From Bradyrhizobium sp. LHD-71 (GTDB taxonomy: Bacteria > Pseudomonadota > Alphaproteobacteria > Rhizobiales > Xanthobacteraceae), in NCBI RefSeq assembly GCF_031157255.1, contig NZ_JAVIFX010000012.1, positions 62,001 to 126,000 of the forward strand: a DNA stretch of 64,000 nucleotides. Direction: 5' to 3'. Below the pieces are notes generated by a model, which was not told the origin of the DNA, made no database searches, and worked only from the letters and a program-made list of their open reading frames with translations. Below, in pieces: positions 8,407 through 15,524 of this stretch (position 1 is the first letter of the stretch; every line of letters begins with the position of its first letter). The translations under genes and the position numbers were made by a program.

Positions 8407-8431
8407 TGCGCCCGACACGATTCGAACTTCT
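8404..8431 (-). other. tRNA 3'-end fragment (possible integration scar)
   Basis: Read on the minus strand this gives a T-loop TTCGAAT with strand CGTGT, then CGGGCGC as the 3' half of an acceptor stem, A and CCA. The 5' half of the T stem (AGAAG) pairs poorly with CGTGT. No anticodon arm, D arm or 5' acceptor half can be found in the following sequence. It therefore looks like the broken 3' end of a tRNA gene, as often left at genomic island junctions. It marks the change from accessory genes to the conserved tol cluster. Confidence 0.5.
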
Positions 8432-8908
8432 GCCTCTCGAATGCGGGGATCTCGGCATCTCGAGGACGCGAACGACTGCCAACAGCGCCCGAGGGGTACC
8501 GGCCCTCGCGGCCTGGATCACAAGCCGGGAAAGGGATCTGGTGCCCCTCCTGCAGATCGCTGCTTTATCTCGGGTTCAAAGGCCGCCGCCGAACGGTTCC
8601 ATCTGTCTCCTGTCATCTTGAAATAGTTCCTCTTTTCCCGTCGGCGGGGATTTGTGGTAACCGCGCATTAACCAACCCTGGCGTTTGGTCGAGGGGTGTG
8701 CCGGAGGCGGGTTCAGCCCTAGTTTGGACACCTTAGGCGGAGAAGCATGCGCGGCCTTGGGACAGGGGCCTCCCGTGCGACATGAATCCGGCTGCGGCGA
8801 CTTGGGTGGACTCCCGGGCGCGCGCCGATTGATCGGCGTCGAGCTTATCGGGCTCCACCCCCGAGTTGGGTGCGTATTCACGGGGCACGCGTTGAGAGGA
8901 CACGAGCG
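8407..8908. other. Gene-free stretch upstream of tolQ
   Basis: About 500 bases without a credible gene. The left end holds the tRNA-like fragment. The remainder is the leader of the tol operon, ending in GAGAGGACACGAGCG before ATG 8909. Short open frames here have no recognisable content. Confidence 0.6.
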
Positions 8909-9625
8909 ATGAATCCAGCCGACGTTGCGCAATCCGCGCTGCCCGTTGCGGCTGCCGCCGACGTATCGTTGATTGCCTTGTTCTGGCAGGCTCACTGGAT
9001 CGTGAAAGCGGTCATGCTCGGCCTGATGGGCTGCTCGGTCTGGGTCTGGGCGATCGCCATCGACAAGATGTTCATGTATGCGCGCGCTAAACGCGCCATG
9101 GACCGTTTCGAACAGGCGTTCTGGTCGGGACAGTCGATCGAAGAGCTTTATCGGGCGCTGGCGGCCAAGCCGACGCAATCGATGGCCGCTCTGTTCGTGG
9201 CGGCGATGCGCGAATGGAAGCGCTCGTTCGAAAGCCAGTCGCGCTCGTTTGCCGGCCTGCAGATGCGCATCGAAAAGGTGATGGACGTGTCGATCGCCCG
9301 CGAGGTCGACCGGCTGGAGCGGCGGCTTCTGGTGCTGGCGACGGTCGGCTCGGCCGGACCCTTCGTCGGTCTGTTCGGAACCGTCTGGGGCATCATGAGC
9401 AGCTTCCAGGCGATCGCGGCGTCCAAAAACACCTCGCTGGCGGTAGTGGCGCCGGGCATTGCGGAGGCCCTGTTTGCTACCGCGATTGGCCTTATCGCTG
9501 CCATCCCAGCGACGATTTTCTATAATAAGTTCACATCCGAAGTGAACCGGCAGGCACAGCGTCTCGAGGGGTTTGCGGACGAGTTCGCCGCGATCCTGTC
9601 ACGGCAGATTGATGAACGCGCCTGA
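8909..9625 (+). CDS. tolQ: Tol-Pal system protein TolQ (MotA/TolQ/ExbB proton channel)
   Basis: A 238-residue inner-membrane protein. With TolR it forms the proton-driven stator that energises TolA during outer-membrane constriction at division. A first membrane helix lies near residues 25-45. The MotA/ExbB signature is present as V-G-S-A-G-P-F-V-G-L-F-G-T-V-W-G and A-P-G-I-A-E-A-L-F-A-T-A-I-G-L. The start is ATG 8909 behind GAGAGGACACGAGCG; the open frame's earlier start at 8870 adds 13 unlikely residues. It is first in the order tolQ-tolR-tolA-tolB. Unlike many relatives, no ybgC thioesterase gene lies directly upstream. Confidence 0.96.
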   Translation: MNPADVAQSALPVAAAADVSLIALFWQAHWIVKAVMLGLMGCSVWVWAIAIDKMFMYARAKRAMDRFEQAFWSGQSIEELYRALAAKPTQSMAALFVAAMREWKRSFESQSRSFAGLQMRIEKVMDVSIAREVDRLERRLLVLATVGSAGPFVGLFGTVWGIMSSFQAIAASKNTSLAVVAPGIAEALFATAIGLIAAIPATIFYNKFTSEVNRQAQRLEGFADEFAAILSRQIDERA

Positions 9626-9670
9626 TCATGACCTTGAGGGTCCGTCGAAAGCCAGGACTGTGAGCGCACC

Positions 9671-10132
9671 ATGGGGATGAGCGCGGCCGGAGCATCGGGC
9701 GGAGGCGGCGGACGGCGGCATCGGCGCCGCCGCGCGGCCGTGATGGCCGAAATCAACGTCACACCGATGGTGGACGTGATGCTGGTGCTGCTGATCATCT
9801 TCATGGTTGCGGCGCCGCTTCTCACGGTTGGCGTTCCGCTCGATCTGCCGCAGACGCAGGCGAAGACGCTCGACATCGACAAGGAGCCGATCACGCTGTC
9901 CGTGCGGCTCGACGGCAAGGTCTTTCTCGGTGAGAACACCGAGATCGCGCTTGATGAGCTCGTTCCGAGACTGACAGCAATCACCGCGGCGCGCGGCGGC
10001 ATGGACGAGCGGATCTTCGTGCGCGGCGACAAGAAAGTCGACTACGGCACGGTCATGCGGGTCATGGGCCGCCTGTCGGCAGCGGGCTTCAAGCGCGTCG
10101 CGCTGGTGACTGAAATGGAGCAAGGGTCCTAA
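9671..10132 (+). CDS. tolR: Tol-Pal system protein TolR
   Basis: A 153-residue ExbD/TolR-family protein. A glycine-rich cytoplasmic N-terminus carries R-R-H-R-R-R-R. It is followed by the A-E-I-N-V-T-P-M-V-D-V-M-L-V-L-L-I-I-F helix, whose aspartate is the proton-coupling residue, and a periplasmic domain to the C-terminus. It partners TolQ and TolA. ATG 9671 is taken as start; ATG 9677 is also possible. It lies 45 bp after tolQ and 5 bp before tolA. Confidence 0.95.
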   Translation: MGMSAAGASGGGGGRRHRRRRAAVMAEINVTPMVDVMLVLLIIFMVAAPLLTVGVPLDLPQTQAKTLDIDKEPITLSVRLDGKVFLGENTEIALDELVPRLTAITAARGGMDERIFVRGDKKVDYGTVMRVMGRLSAAGFKRVALVTEMEQGS

Positions 10133-10137
10133 TTCGC

Positions 10138-11046
10138 TTGAAGATCGCCGGATACGAGATCGACAAGTCGCTCGCAGCATCGCTCGCCCTGCATCTCGGG
10201 GTGATCGGCTGGGGAATCGTGTCGTTTTCGACCCGCTCGCTTGATGCCAAGCAGGAGGAAGCACTGCCGGTCGATATCATTTCGACCGAGCAGCTTTCAC
10301 AGATCACCAAGGGCACCAAGACCGGCCAGAAAGAAAATTCGAAGCCGCTGGTCGAAAAGGTCGGCGAGCCGACGCCGAACGATGAACCGGTTGGGAAGGT
10401 GACCGAGAAGAAGGAAGTCGTCGCAGCCAACGACAAGCCGCCCGAGCCGAAGCCGCCGGAGAAAAAACCCGAGCCGCCGAAGCCGGTGGAGAAGAAGCCC
10501 GAGCCGCCGGTCGACCAGATCGCCGAAGCCCTGAAGAAGGATCAGGCGAAGAAGCCGGTCGAGAAGAAAGAGACCAAGGCCGAGCCGAAAAAGGAAGAGA
10601 AGCCGAAGAAGGAGCGCACGTTCGACCAATCGAAGATCGCGGCGCTACTCGACAAGCGCAGCCCGGAGCGCCACGCGGTGGCCGGCGACACGATCAATCC
10701 GCATTCGTCCTTGGGCACGGCGGCCGGCCAGGCGCAGAAGCTGTCGATGAGCTGGGTCGGCGCGCTGCAGGCGCGCATCAAGCAGTGCTGGAACGTGCCG
10801 GCGGGCGTGCGCGACGCAGAGAACATCGAGATTCGCGTCTATTTCGAGTTGCGCAAGGACGGCTCCGTGTCAAGCCAGCCACGTCTCTTGGCCGGGCCGC
10901 CGAGCGCGAACGGTCCTGCGATCGCCGAAAGCGCGATCCGCGCGATTCAACAGTGCCAGCCCTATTCGTTCCTGCCGCAGTCCGAATATGTCGGCGGCTG
11001 GGATCGTCTCGACATCACGTTCAGTTCCAAGGATATGTTCCGGTAA
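10138..11046 (+). CDS. tolA: Tol-Pal system protein TolA
   Basis: A 302-residue TonB-like protein that spans the periplasm between the TolQR motor and TolB/Pal. It has a membrane anchor (about residues 15-32), then roughly 110 residues rich in Pro, Lys and Glu (P-E-P-K-P-P-E-K-K repeats, about residues 95-165). A folded C-terminal domain follows, with [18 protein letters not shown] and I-E-I-R-V-Y-F-E-L. The start appears to be TTG 10138, five bases after the tolR stop; no better ATG precedes the anchor. Confidence 0.92.
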   Translation: MKIAGYEIDKSLAASLALHLGVIGWGIVSFSTRSLDAKQEEALPVDIISTEQLSQITKGTKTGQKENSKPLVEKVGEPTPNDEPVGKVTEKKEVVAANDKPPEPKPPEKKPEPPKPVEKKPEPPVDQIAEALKKDQAKKPVEKKETKAEPKKEEKPKKERTFDQSKIAALLDKRSPERHAVAGDTINPHSSLGTAAGQAQKLSMSWVGALQARIKQCWNVPAGVRDAENIEIRVYFELRKDGSVSSQPRLLAGPPSANGPAIAESAIRAIQQCQPYSFLPQSEYVGGWDRLDITFSSKDMFR

Positions 11047-11060
11047 AGGTCATTTCGATC

Positions 11061-12419
11061 ATGAGCAAGCGGCGCGAGCAAGAGCTCGCACAGATTTCGC
11101 CTTCCACCTTCACGCGCCGGCAGGTGTTGGCTCTCGGCGCGGGACTTTCGCTCGCATCGGCGATTTCGATCAGGGCGCACGCGCAAACGCGGTTGCAGGT
11201 TGAAAGTGGCAACATCCAGCCGATTCCGATCGCCATTCCGAATTTCGTTGCGGGCTCGCAGGTGGATAGCGAGGCCGCCGCCGGCGTGACACAGGTCATC
11301 ACCAACAACCTGCGGCGCAGCGGCCTGTTCTTGCCGATAGACCAGGCCGCTTATATCGAGAAGATCACCAACATCGACGTGCCGCCGAACTTCCAGAGCT
11401 GGCGCACCATCAACGCGCAGGCGCTGGTGACGGGCCGCGTCACGCGCCAGCCGGACGGGCGGCTGAAGGCGGAATTCCGTCTGTGGGATATTTTCTCCGG
11501 CCAGCAGCTCACGGGACATCAGTACTTCACGGCCGCGGAATTCTGGCGCCGCATCGCCCACATCATCTCCGACCAGGTGTATGAGCGCCTGACCGGAGAG
11601 AAGGGCTATTTCGATAGCCGCGTGGTGTTCGTCGATGAAAGCGGGTCGAAGGAGCGCAGGGTCAAGCGGCTCGCGATCATGGACCAGGACGGCGCCAATG
11701 TCCGCTACCTGACGCGCGGCGAGGATCTGGTGCTGACACCGCGTTTCTCCCCCTCGACGCAGGAGATCACCTACATGGCGTTCGGCCAGGGTGACCCGCG
11801 CGTGCTGTTGTACAACATCGAGACCGGGCAGCGCGAGGTGGTCGGTAACTTCCCCGGCATGACGTTTGCGCCGCGCTTTTCGCCGGATGGGCAGCGCGTG
11901 ATCATGAGCCTCCAGCAGGGCGGCAACGCCAACCTGTTCGTGATGGACCTGCGCTCGAAGTCGACGACGCGGCTCACCGACACGCCGGCGATCGATACCT
12001 CGCCGTGCTACTCGCCGGATGGGCAGCGGATCTGCTTCGAGTCAGACCGCGGCGGCAAGCAGCAGATCTACGTGATGGCTGCGGGTGGCGGTGGCGCACA
12101 GCGCATCTCGTTCGGCGACGGCAACTACTCGACGCCGGTCTGGTCGCCGCGCGGCGACTATATCGCCTTCACCAAGCTGGGCGGCGGCAATTTCTCGATC
12201 GGCATCATGAAGCCGGACGGCTCCGGCGAGCGGCTTTTGACGTCGGGCTACCACAACGAGGGACCGACGTTCGCGCCGAACGGACGCGTCGTGATGTTCT
12301 TCCGCGATGCCGGCGCGGGCCCCGCCCTGTTCACCATCGATGTCTCCGGCCGCAACGAACTGCGCGTGCCGACGCCGGCTTTCGCGTCCGATCCCGCCTG
12401 GTCGCCGCTGTTGTCTTGA
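11061..12419 (+). CDS. tolB: Tol-Pal system beta-propeller protein TolB
   Basis: A 452-residue periplasmic protein with an N-terminal TolB domain (about 40-170) and a C-terminal six-bladed WD-like propeller. The propeller shows repeated F-S-P-D-G-Q-R and Y-S-P-D-G-Q-R blade motifs between residues 200 and 450. The export signal contains [13 protein letters not shown] with cleavage expected after A-H-A, so it resembles a twin-arginine signal. ATG 11061 follows tolA by 14 bp. The longer frame starting at 10785 lies in the tolA shadow. Pal, its partner, is unusually distant (18974). Confidence 0.95.
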   Translation: MSKRREQELAQISPSTFTRRQVLALGAGLSLASAISIRAHAQTRLQVESGNIQPIPIAIPNFVAGSQVDSEAAAGVTQVITNNLRRSGLFLPIDQAAYIEKITNIDVPPNFQSWRTINAQALVTGRVTRQPDGRLKAEFRLWDIFSGQQLTGHQYFTAAEFWRRIAHIISDQVYERLTGEKGYFDSRVVFVDESGSKERRVKRLAIMDQDGANVRYLTRGEDLVLTPRFSPSTQEITYMAFGQGDPRVLLYNIETGQREVVGNFPGMTFAPRFSPDGQRVIMSLQQGGNANLFVMDLRSKSTTRLTDTPAIDTSPCYSPDGQRICFESDRGGKQQIYVMAAGGGGAQRISFGDGNYSTPVWSPRGDYIAFTKLGGGNFSIGIMKPDGSGERLLTSGYHNEGPTFAPNGRVVMFFRDAGAGPALFTIDVSGRNELRVPTPAFASDPAWSPLLS

Positions 12420-12440
12420 GGCAATCCAGGAGGACCAATC

Positions 12441-12516
12441 GTAGCCCGGATAAGCAAAGCGCCATCCGGGGCTGGCTCTCCGCAAATCCCGGGGTCGCTT
12501 CGCTCGCCCGGGCTAC
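12441..12516. repeat. REP-like inverted repeat element, copy 1
   Basis: The left arm starts GTAGCCCGGATAAGCAAAG and the right arm, read inverted, starts GTAGCCCGGGCGAGCGAAG, so the arms form an imperfect palindrome of about 30 bases each. A relative with the same right arm sits at 14241-14321. Elements of this type are dispersed between genes in Bradyrhizobium-like genomes. This one lies between the convergent tolB and MFS genes and could also act as a terminator stem. Confidence 0.7.
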
Positions 12517-12533
12517 TGATCCGCCACTCGCCC

Positions 12534-13940
12534 CTACGTGATGATCTCGTTGAGCTCCTTGCCGGAGTGTTCCGGCACCATGAAGACCACGCCGATCGCC
12601 ATGGCGATCATCAACACCGGAATGCAGAGGAAGGACAGCGCGAATGATCCCGTGGCCTGCTGCAGCGCCACGGTGACGAACGGGAACAGGACGAAGCCGA
12701 CGAAATAGGCGATCGCCCAGACCACGCCGTTGGCTGCGCCGCGGATCCGCGTCGGAAACACTTCCGCGGTAAGCGTGGTGCTCGGTCCCCAGAAGCCGAG
12801 GAAGCCGAAGCTCCAGGCAAGGCCGAACACCCAAAGCAGCAGCCGATCTTCAGTATAGACCCACAGTGTCATGAAGATCGCACCTTCGATCAGCGTGACA
12901 ACGAAGGCGAGTCTTCGGCCGATCTTGTCGGCGAGCCAGCCAGCGACGCACAGGCCGAAGAACCCCGAAATGCCCCACAGCACGTAGAAGGTGCTGTATT
13001 CGGCAGTGCTCCAGTGCTTTTCCGTCGCGAGATAAAGCGGCATCCAGCCGCCGACGGTGCCGAAGATCGAGGTCGAGCAGCAGGCCACAAACAGCGCCAC
13101 CAGTGTCGCCGGCAGCACATCCGGCATGAAGACTTGGCGGATGCCGACCGATTTCGCCTTGTTGAACCACTGCTGGTCCTCGTCGCTGACACGGCCGCCG
13201 GCCGCCAGCGTTTGCGTGATGCGCCGCTTGCGGTCCTGTGCACGCACCCAGTAGGGAGATTCCGGACAGGTGGCACGGACATAGATCGCGAGCAGGGCGA
13301 TGATGCCCGGCACGATCACGGCTGCACGCCAGCCCCACTCGGTCGCAAAGGCGAGCGTGATGGCGCCTGCGAGCGAGGCGCCGAGGCACCATGTCGATCG
13401 GGTGATGCTGACCACCCGTCCGCGCAGCCGCGCCGGCCATGTCTCCGCGACCAGCATGGAGCCGAGCGCCCACTCTCCGGCCAGCGCGAAGTTGACGATG
13501 CAGCGTGCGATGACAAAGAACGCAAAAGTCGGCGACAGCGCCACCACCGGCATCAGCAACGAAAAGATCGCGATGTTGACTGCGAGCAGCGTGCGCCGTC
13601 CGAGGCGATCGGAAAGCCATGGCCAGAAGTAAAGTCCGAGGATGCTGAACATCAGCGCGAGCTGCAGGCTCCAGCGATATTCCGGCACCGTCAGCGAGAA
13701 TTCCTGGATCACCAGCGGCGAGATCAGTGCGAAGATCACACCGTCCATGCCGTCGAAGCCCCAGCCTGCGGCATTGGCGGTGGCAATGTGCCAGTGCGTT
13801 GGCGTGAGCTTGTCGCCCGCCTCAGCGACCGCGCGGTAGTTCGGGTTCTTCAGGTGCTCCTGTTCGAGCGGACCGATGACTTGATCCGAATCCGCGCCGG
13901 TCTTGATGCCGGCATCGCCGTCAGCCGTAATGCTGCTCAT
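12534..13940 (-). CDS. MFS transporter (sugar/aromatic acid symporter type)
   Basis: A 468-residue major facilitator protein with about 12 membrane segments. The loop 2-3 signature appears as S-D-R-L-G-R-R-T-L and its internal repeat as A-D-K-I-G-R-R-L-A. The later motif E-V-F-P-T-R-I-R-G-A-A-N-G is typical of the SV2/aromatic acid:H+ symporter branch. The N-terminal 50 or so residues are hydrophilic. Start ATG 13940 has a good GGAGGACAC site; the frame also opens at 13964. It lies inside the tol-pal cluster on the opposite strand and is bracketed by two REP-like elements. The substrate is unknown, perhaps an organic acid. Confidence 0.88.
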   Translation of the reverse strand: MSSITADGDAGIKTGADSDQVIGPLEQEHLKNPNYRAVAEAGDKLTPTHWHIATANAAGWGFDGMDGVIFALISPLVIQEFSLTVPEYRWSLQLALMFSILGLYFWPWLSDRLGRRTLLAVNIAIFSLLMPVVALSPTFAFFVIARCIVNFALAGEWALGSMLVAETWPARLRGRVVSITRSTWCLGASLAGAITLAFATEWGWRAAVIVPGIIALLAIYVRATCPESPYWVRAQDRKRRITQTLAAGGRVSDEDQQWFNKAKSVGIRQVFMPDVLPATLVALFVACCSTSIFGTVGGWMPLYLATEKHWSTAEYSTFYVLWGISGFFGLCVAGWLADKIGRRLAFVVTLIEGAIFMTLWVYTEDRLLLWVFGLAWSFGFLGFWGPSTTLTAEVFPTRIRGAANGVVWAIAYFVGFVLFPFVTVALQQATGSFALSFLCIPVLMIAMAIGVVFMVPEHSGKELNEIIT

Positions 13941-14378
13941 GTGTCCTCCCCAAGCGCGCCGCACGTTGTCGGCGTGATGTTGTTGTTCTCGTCAGCAACC
14001 GCGTTGACGCGGTTTGCTGCGTCAGGGTGACGCGCCTTTTTGCACGCGGCAAGTGAAATGCCGGACCGGCTGCACGCGTCAGGCGAGATAGAGAGTTGCA
14101 AAAATGACGGAGCCGTCAGCAAAGCGACGGCGGTAGCCGGCACGCGCGAAGCGATACCCGGTGCTGACCGCTCGTCATTACGAGGGCGCGACCGGCAGGG
14201 GCTCAGGCCGAACAAAGAACGGGACGAGGCTGCACGCGTGGTCCGGATGAGCGAAAGCGGAAATTCGGGAGCTGACTCTGCGTCCGTATCACCCGGATGT
14301 CGCTTCGCTCATCCGGGCTACAGGTTACGGGCTGTTTGACAACTGAATACGAGCGAACGGGCGAGCTTGCGCGGCGCC
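13941..14378. other. Gene-free stretch between the MFS and reductase genes
   Basis: Roughly 440 bases with no credible gene. It contains the promoter side of the MFS gene and the second REP-like element (14241-14321). Nothing else recognisable is seen. Confidence 0.6.
14241..14321. repeat. REP-like inverted repeat element, copy 2
   Basis: The left arm begins GTCCGGATGAGCGAAAGC and the right arm ends CGCTTCGCTCATCCGGGCTAC. The right arm matches the right arm of the 12441-12516 element, with CATCCGGG replacing CGCCCGGG. The left arm is more decayed. Confidence 0.65.
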
Positions 14379-15368
14379 TCACTCGGCGAGCTTCACCAGC
14401 ATCTTGCCGGTGTTCTCGCCGTTGAGCAGGCCGATCAGCGCGCGGGGCGCGTTCTCGATGCCGCTGACGATCGTCTCCTGGTACTTGATCCTTCCGCTCT
14501 TCACCCAGCCGGTCATCTCTTCATTGAACTTCGGCCGCAGGTGAGGGAAGTCGTCGGCCGTGAAGCCGCGGATCGTCACGCGCCCGTAGATGATGTTCGA
14601 CAGAGTGTTGATCGGCGCCGACAGCGCGCCCGGATTGTTGTAGGCCGAGACCATGCCGCAAACCGGAATCCGTCCGAGCAGGTTCATGCGCGGCAGCGCG
14701 GCGTTCAGGTGGTCGCCCCCGACATTGTCGAAGTAGACGTCGAGGCCCTTCGTCGCCGCCCGCTTCAGCGCGTCGCGGATCGGCTCTTTCTTGTAGTTGA
14801 TCACGACGTCGAGGCCGAGCGACTTGAGCCACGCAGCCTTCTCATCCGAGCCGGTCGAGCCGATCACGGTGCAGCCCTTGATCTTGGCAATCTGCGCGAC
14901 GATCGAGCCGACCGAGCCTGCCGCCGTCGAGACGAACACCTGCTCGCCGTCCTTGAGCCTGCCGATCTCGAGCAGCCCGCCATAGGCGACGAAGCCACCG
15001 TTGCCGAGCACATGCATGTAGACGGTCAGCGGCAACGCCGGATCCACAGCGAGCTTCGTCACGCCTCCACCATCGCAGACGGCGTATTGCCGAAACGAAA
15101 GGCGGTGCTGGACGATATCGCCCTCCTTGAACGCGGGGTTTCTCGACTGGGTGACGCGTCCGGTGGCCGGGCCTCCGATCGGCTGATTGATCTCCTGCCC
15201 ACGCGACAGGCGTGGCCGCATCGCCGGATCGACCGACATGTAGAGATTCTGGATCTGGATCTCGCCGTCACGCGCGTCGGGAATGCTGCGTTCGATGGCG
15301 GCGAAATCGCTCTCGCGCGGCATCCCGTCGGGCCGGTTAACGAGATGAATGTCAATGGTTTTGGGCAT
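14379..15368 (-). CDS. NADP-dependent oxidoreductase (MDR, curcumin/alkenal reductase type)
   Basis: A 329-residue zinc-independent medium-chain reductase. The GroES-like N-terminal half has Y-M-S-V-D-P-A-M-R-P-R-L. The Rossmann half carries V-F-V-S-T-A-A-G-S-V-G-S-I-V-A-Q-I-A-K and G-L-D-V-Y-F-D-N-V-G-G, typical of CurA/leukotriene B4 dehydrogenase-like NADPH enzymes that reduce alpha,beta-unsaturated carbonyls. The start ATG 15368 is preceded by GGGGGAA. The frame stays open far upstream to 16346, but that part is only the antisense of the GGDEF-EAL gene. The physiological substrate is unknown. Confidence 0.93.
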   Translation of the reverse strand: MPKTIDIHLVNRPDGMPRESDFAAIERSIPDARDGEIQIQNLYMSVDPAMRPRLSRGQEINQPIGGPATGRVTQSRNPAFKEGDIVQHRLSFRQYAVCDGGGVTKLAVDPALPLTVYMHVLGNGGFVAYGGLLEIGRLKDGEQVFVSTAAGSVGSIVAQIAKIKGCTVIGSTGSDEKAAWLKSLGLDVVINYKKEPIRDALKRAATKGLDVYFDNVGGDHLNAALPRMNLLGRIPVCGMVSAYNNPGALSAPINTLSNIIYGRVTIRGFTADDFPHLRPKFNEEMTGWVKSGRIKYQETIVSGIENAPRALIGLLNGENTGKMLVKLAE

Positions 15369-15524
15369 GCTGTTCCCCCGGATGATCAATGGAGCGTGAT
15401 GACCAATTCGCCAGATTTCCGAAAATTTAGCGGTTCGGTCAAAGACTTGGTAACGATGTTGTATCAGAGAAACTTCATAGGCTCGACGTAGGAGTGGCGC
15501 TCGACCTTGTAACGGGACGCCTCG

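Noticed and set aside
8404-8530. A possible complete tRNA gene on the minus strand.
   Set aside because: Only the T-loop and the 3' half of the acceptor stem are present; no anticodon or D arm can be drawn, and the T stem is mispaired.
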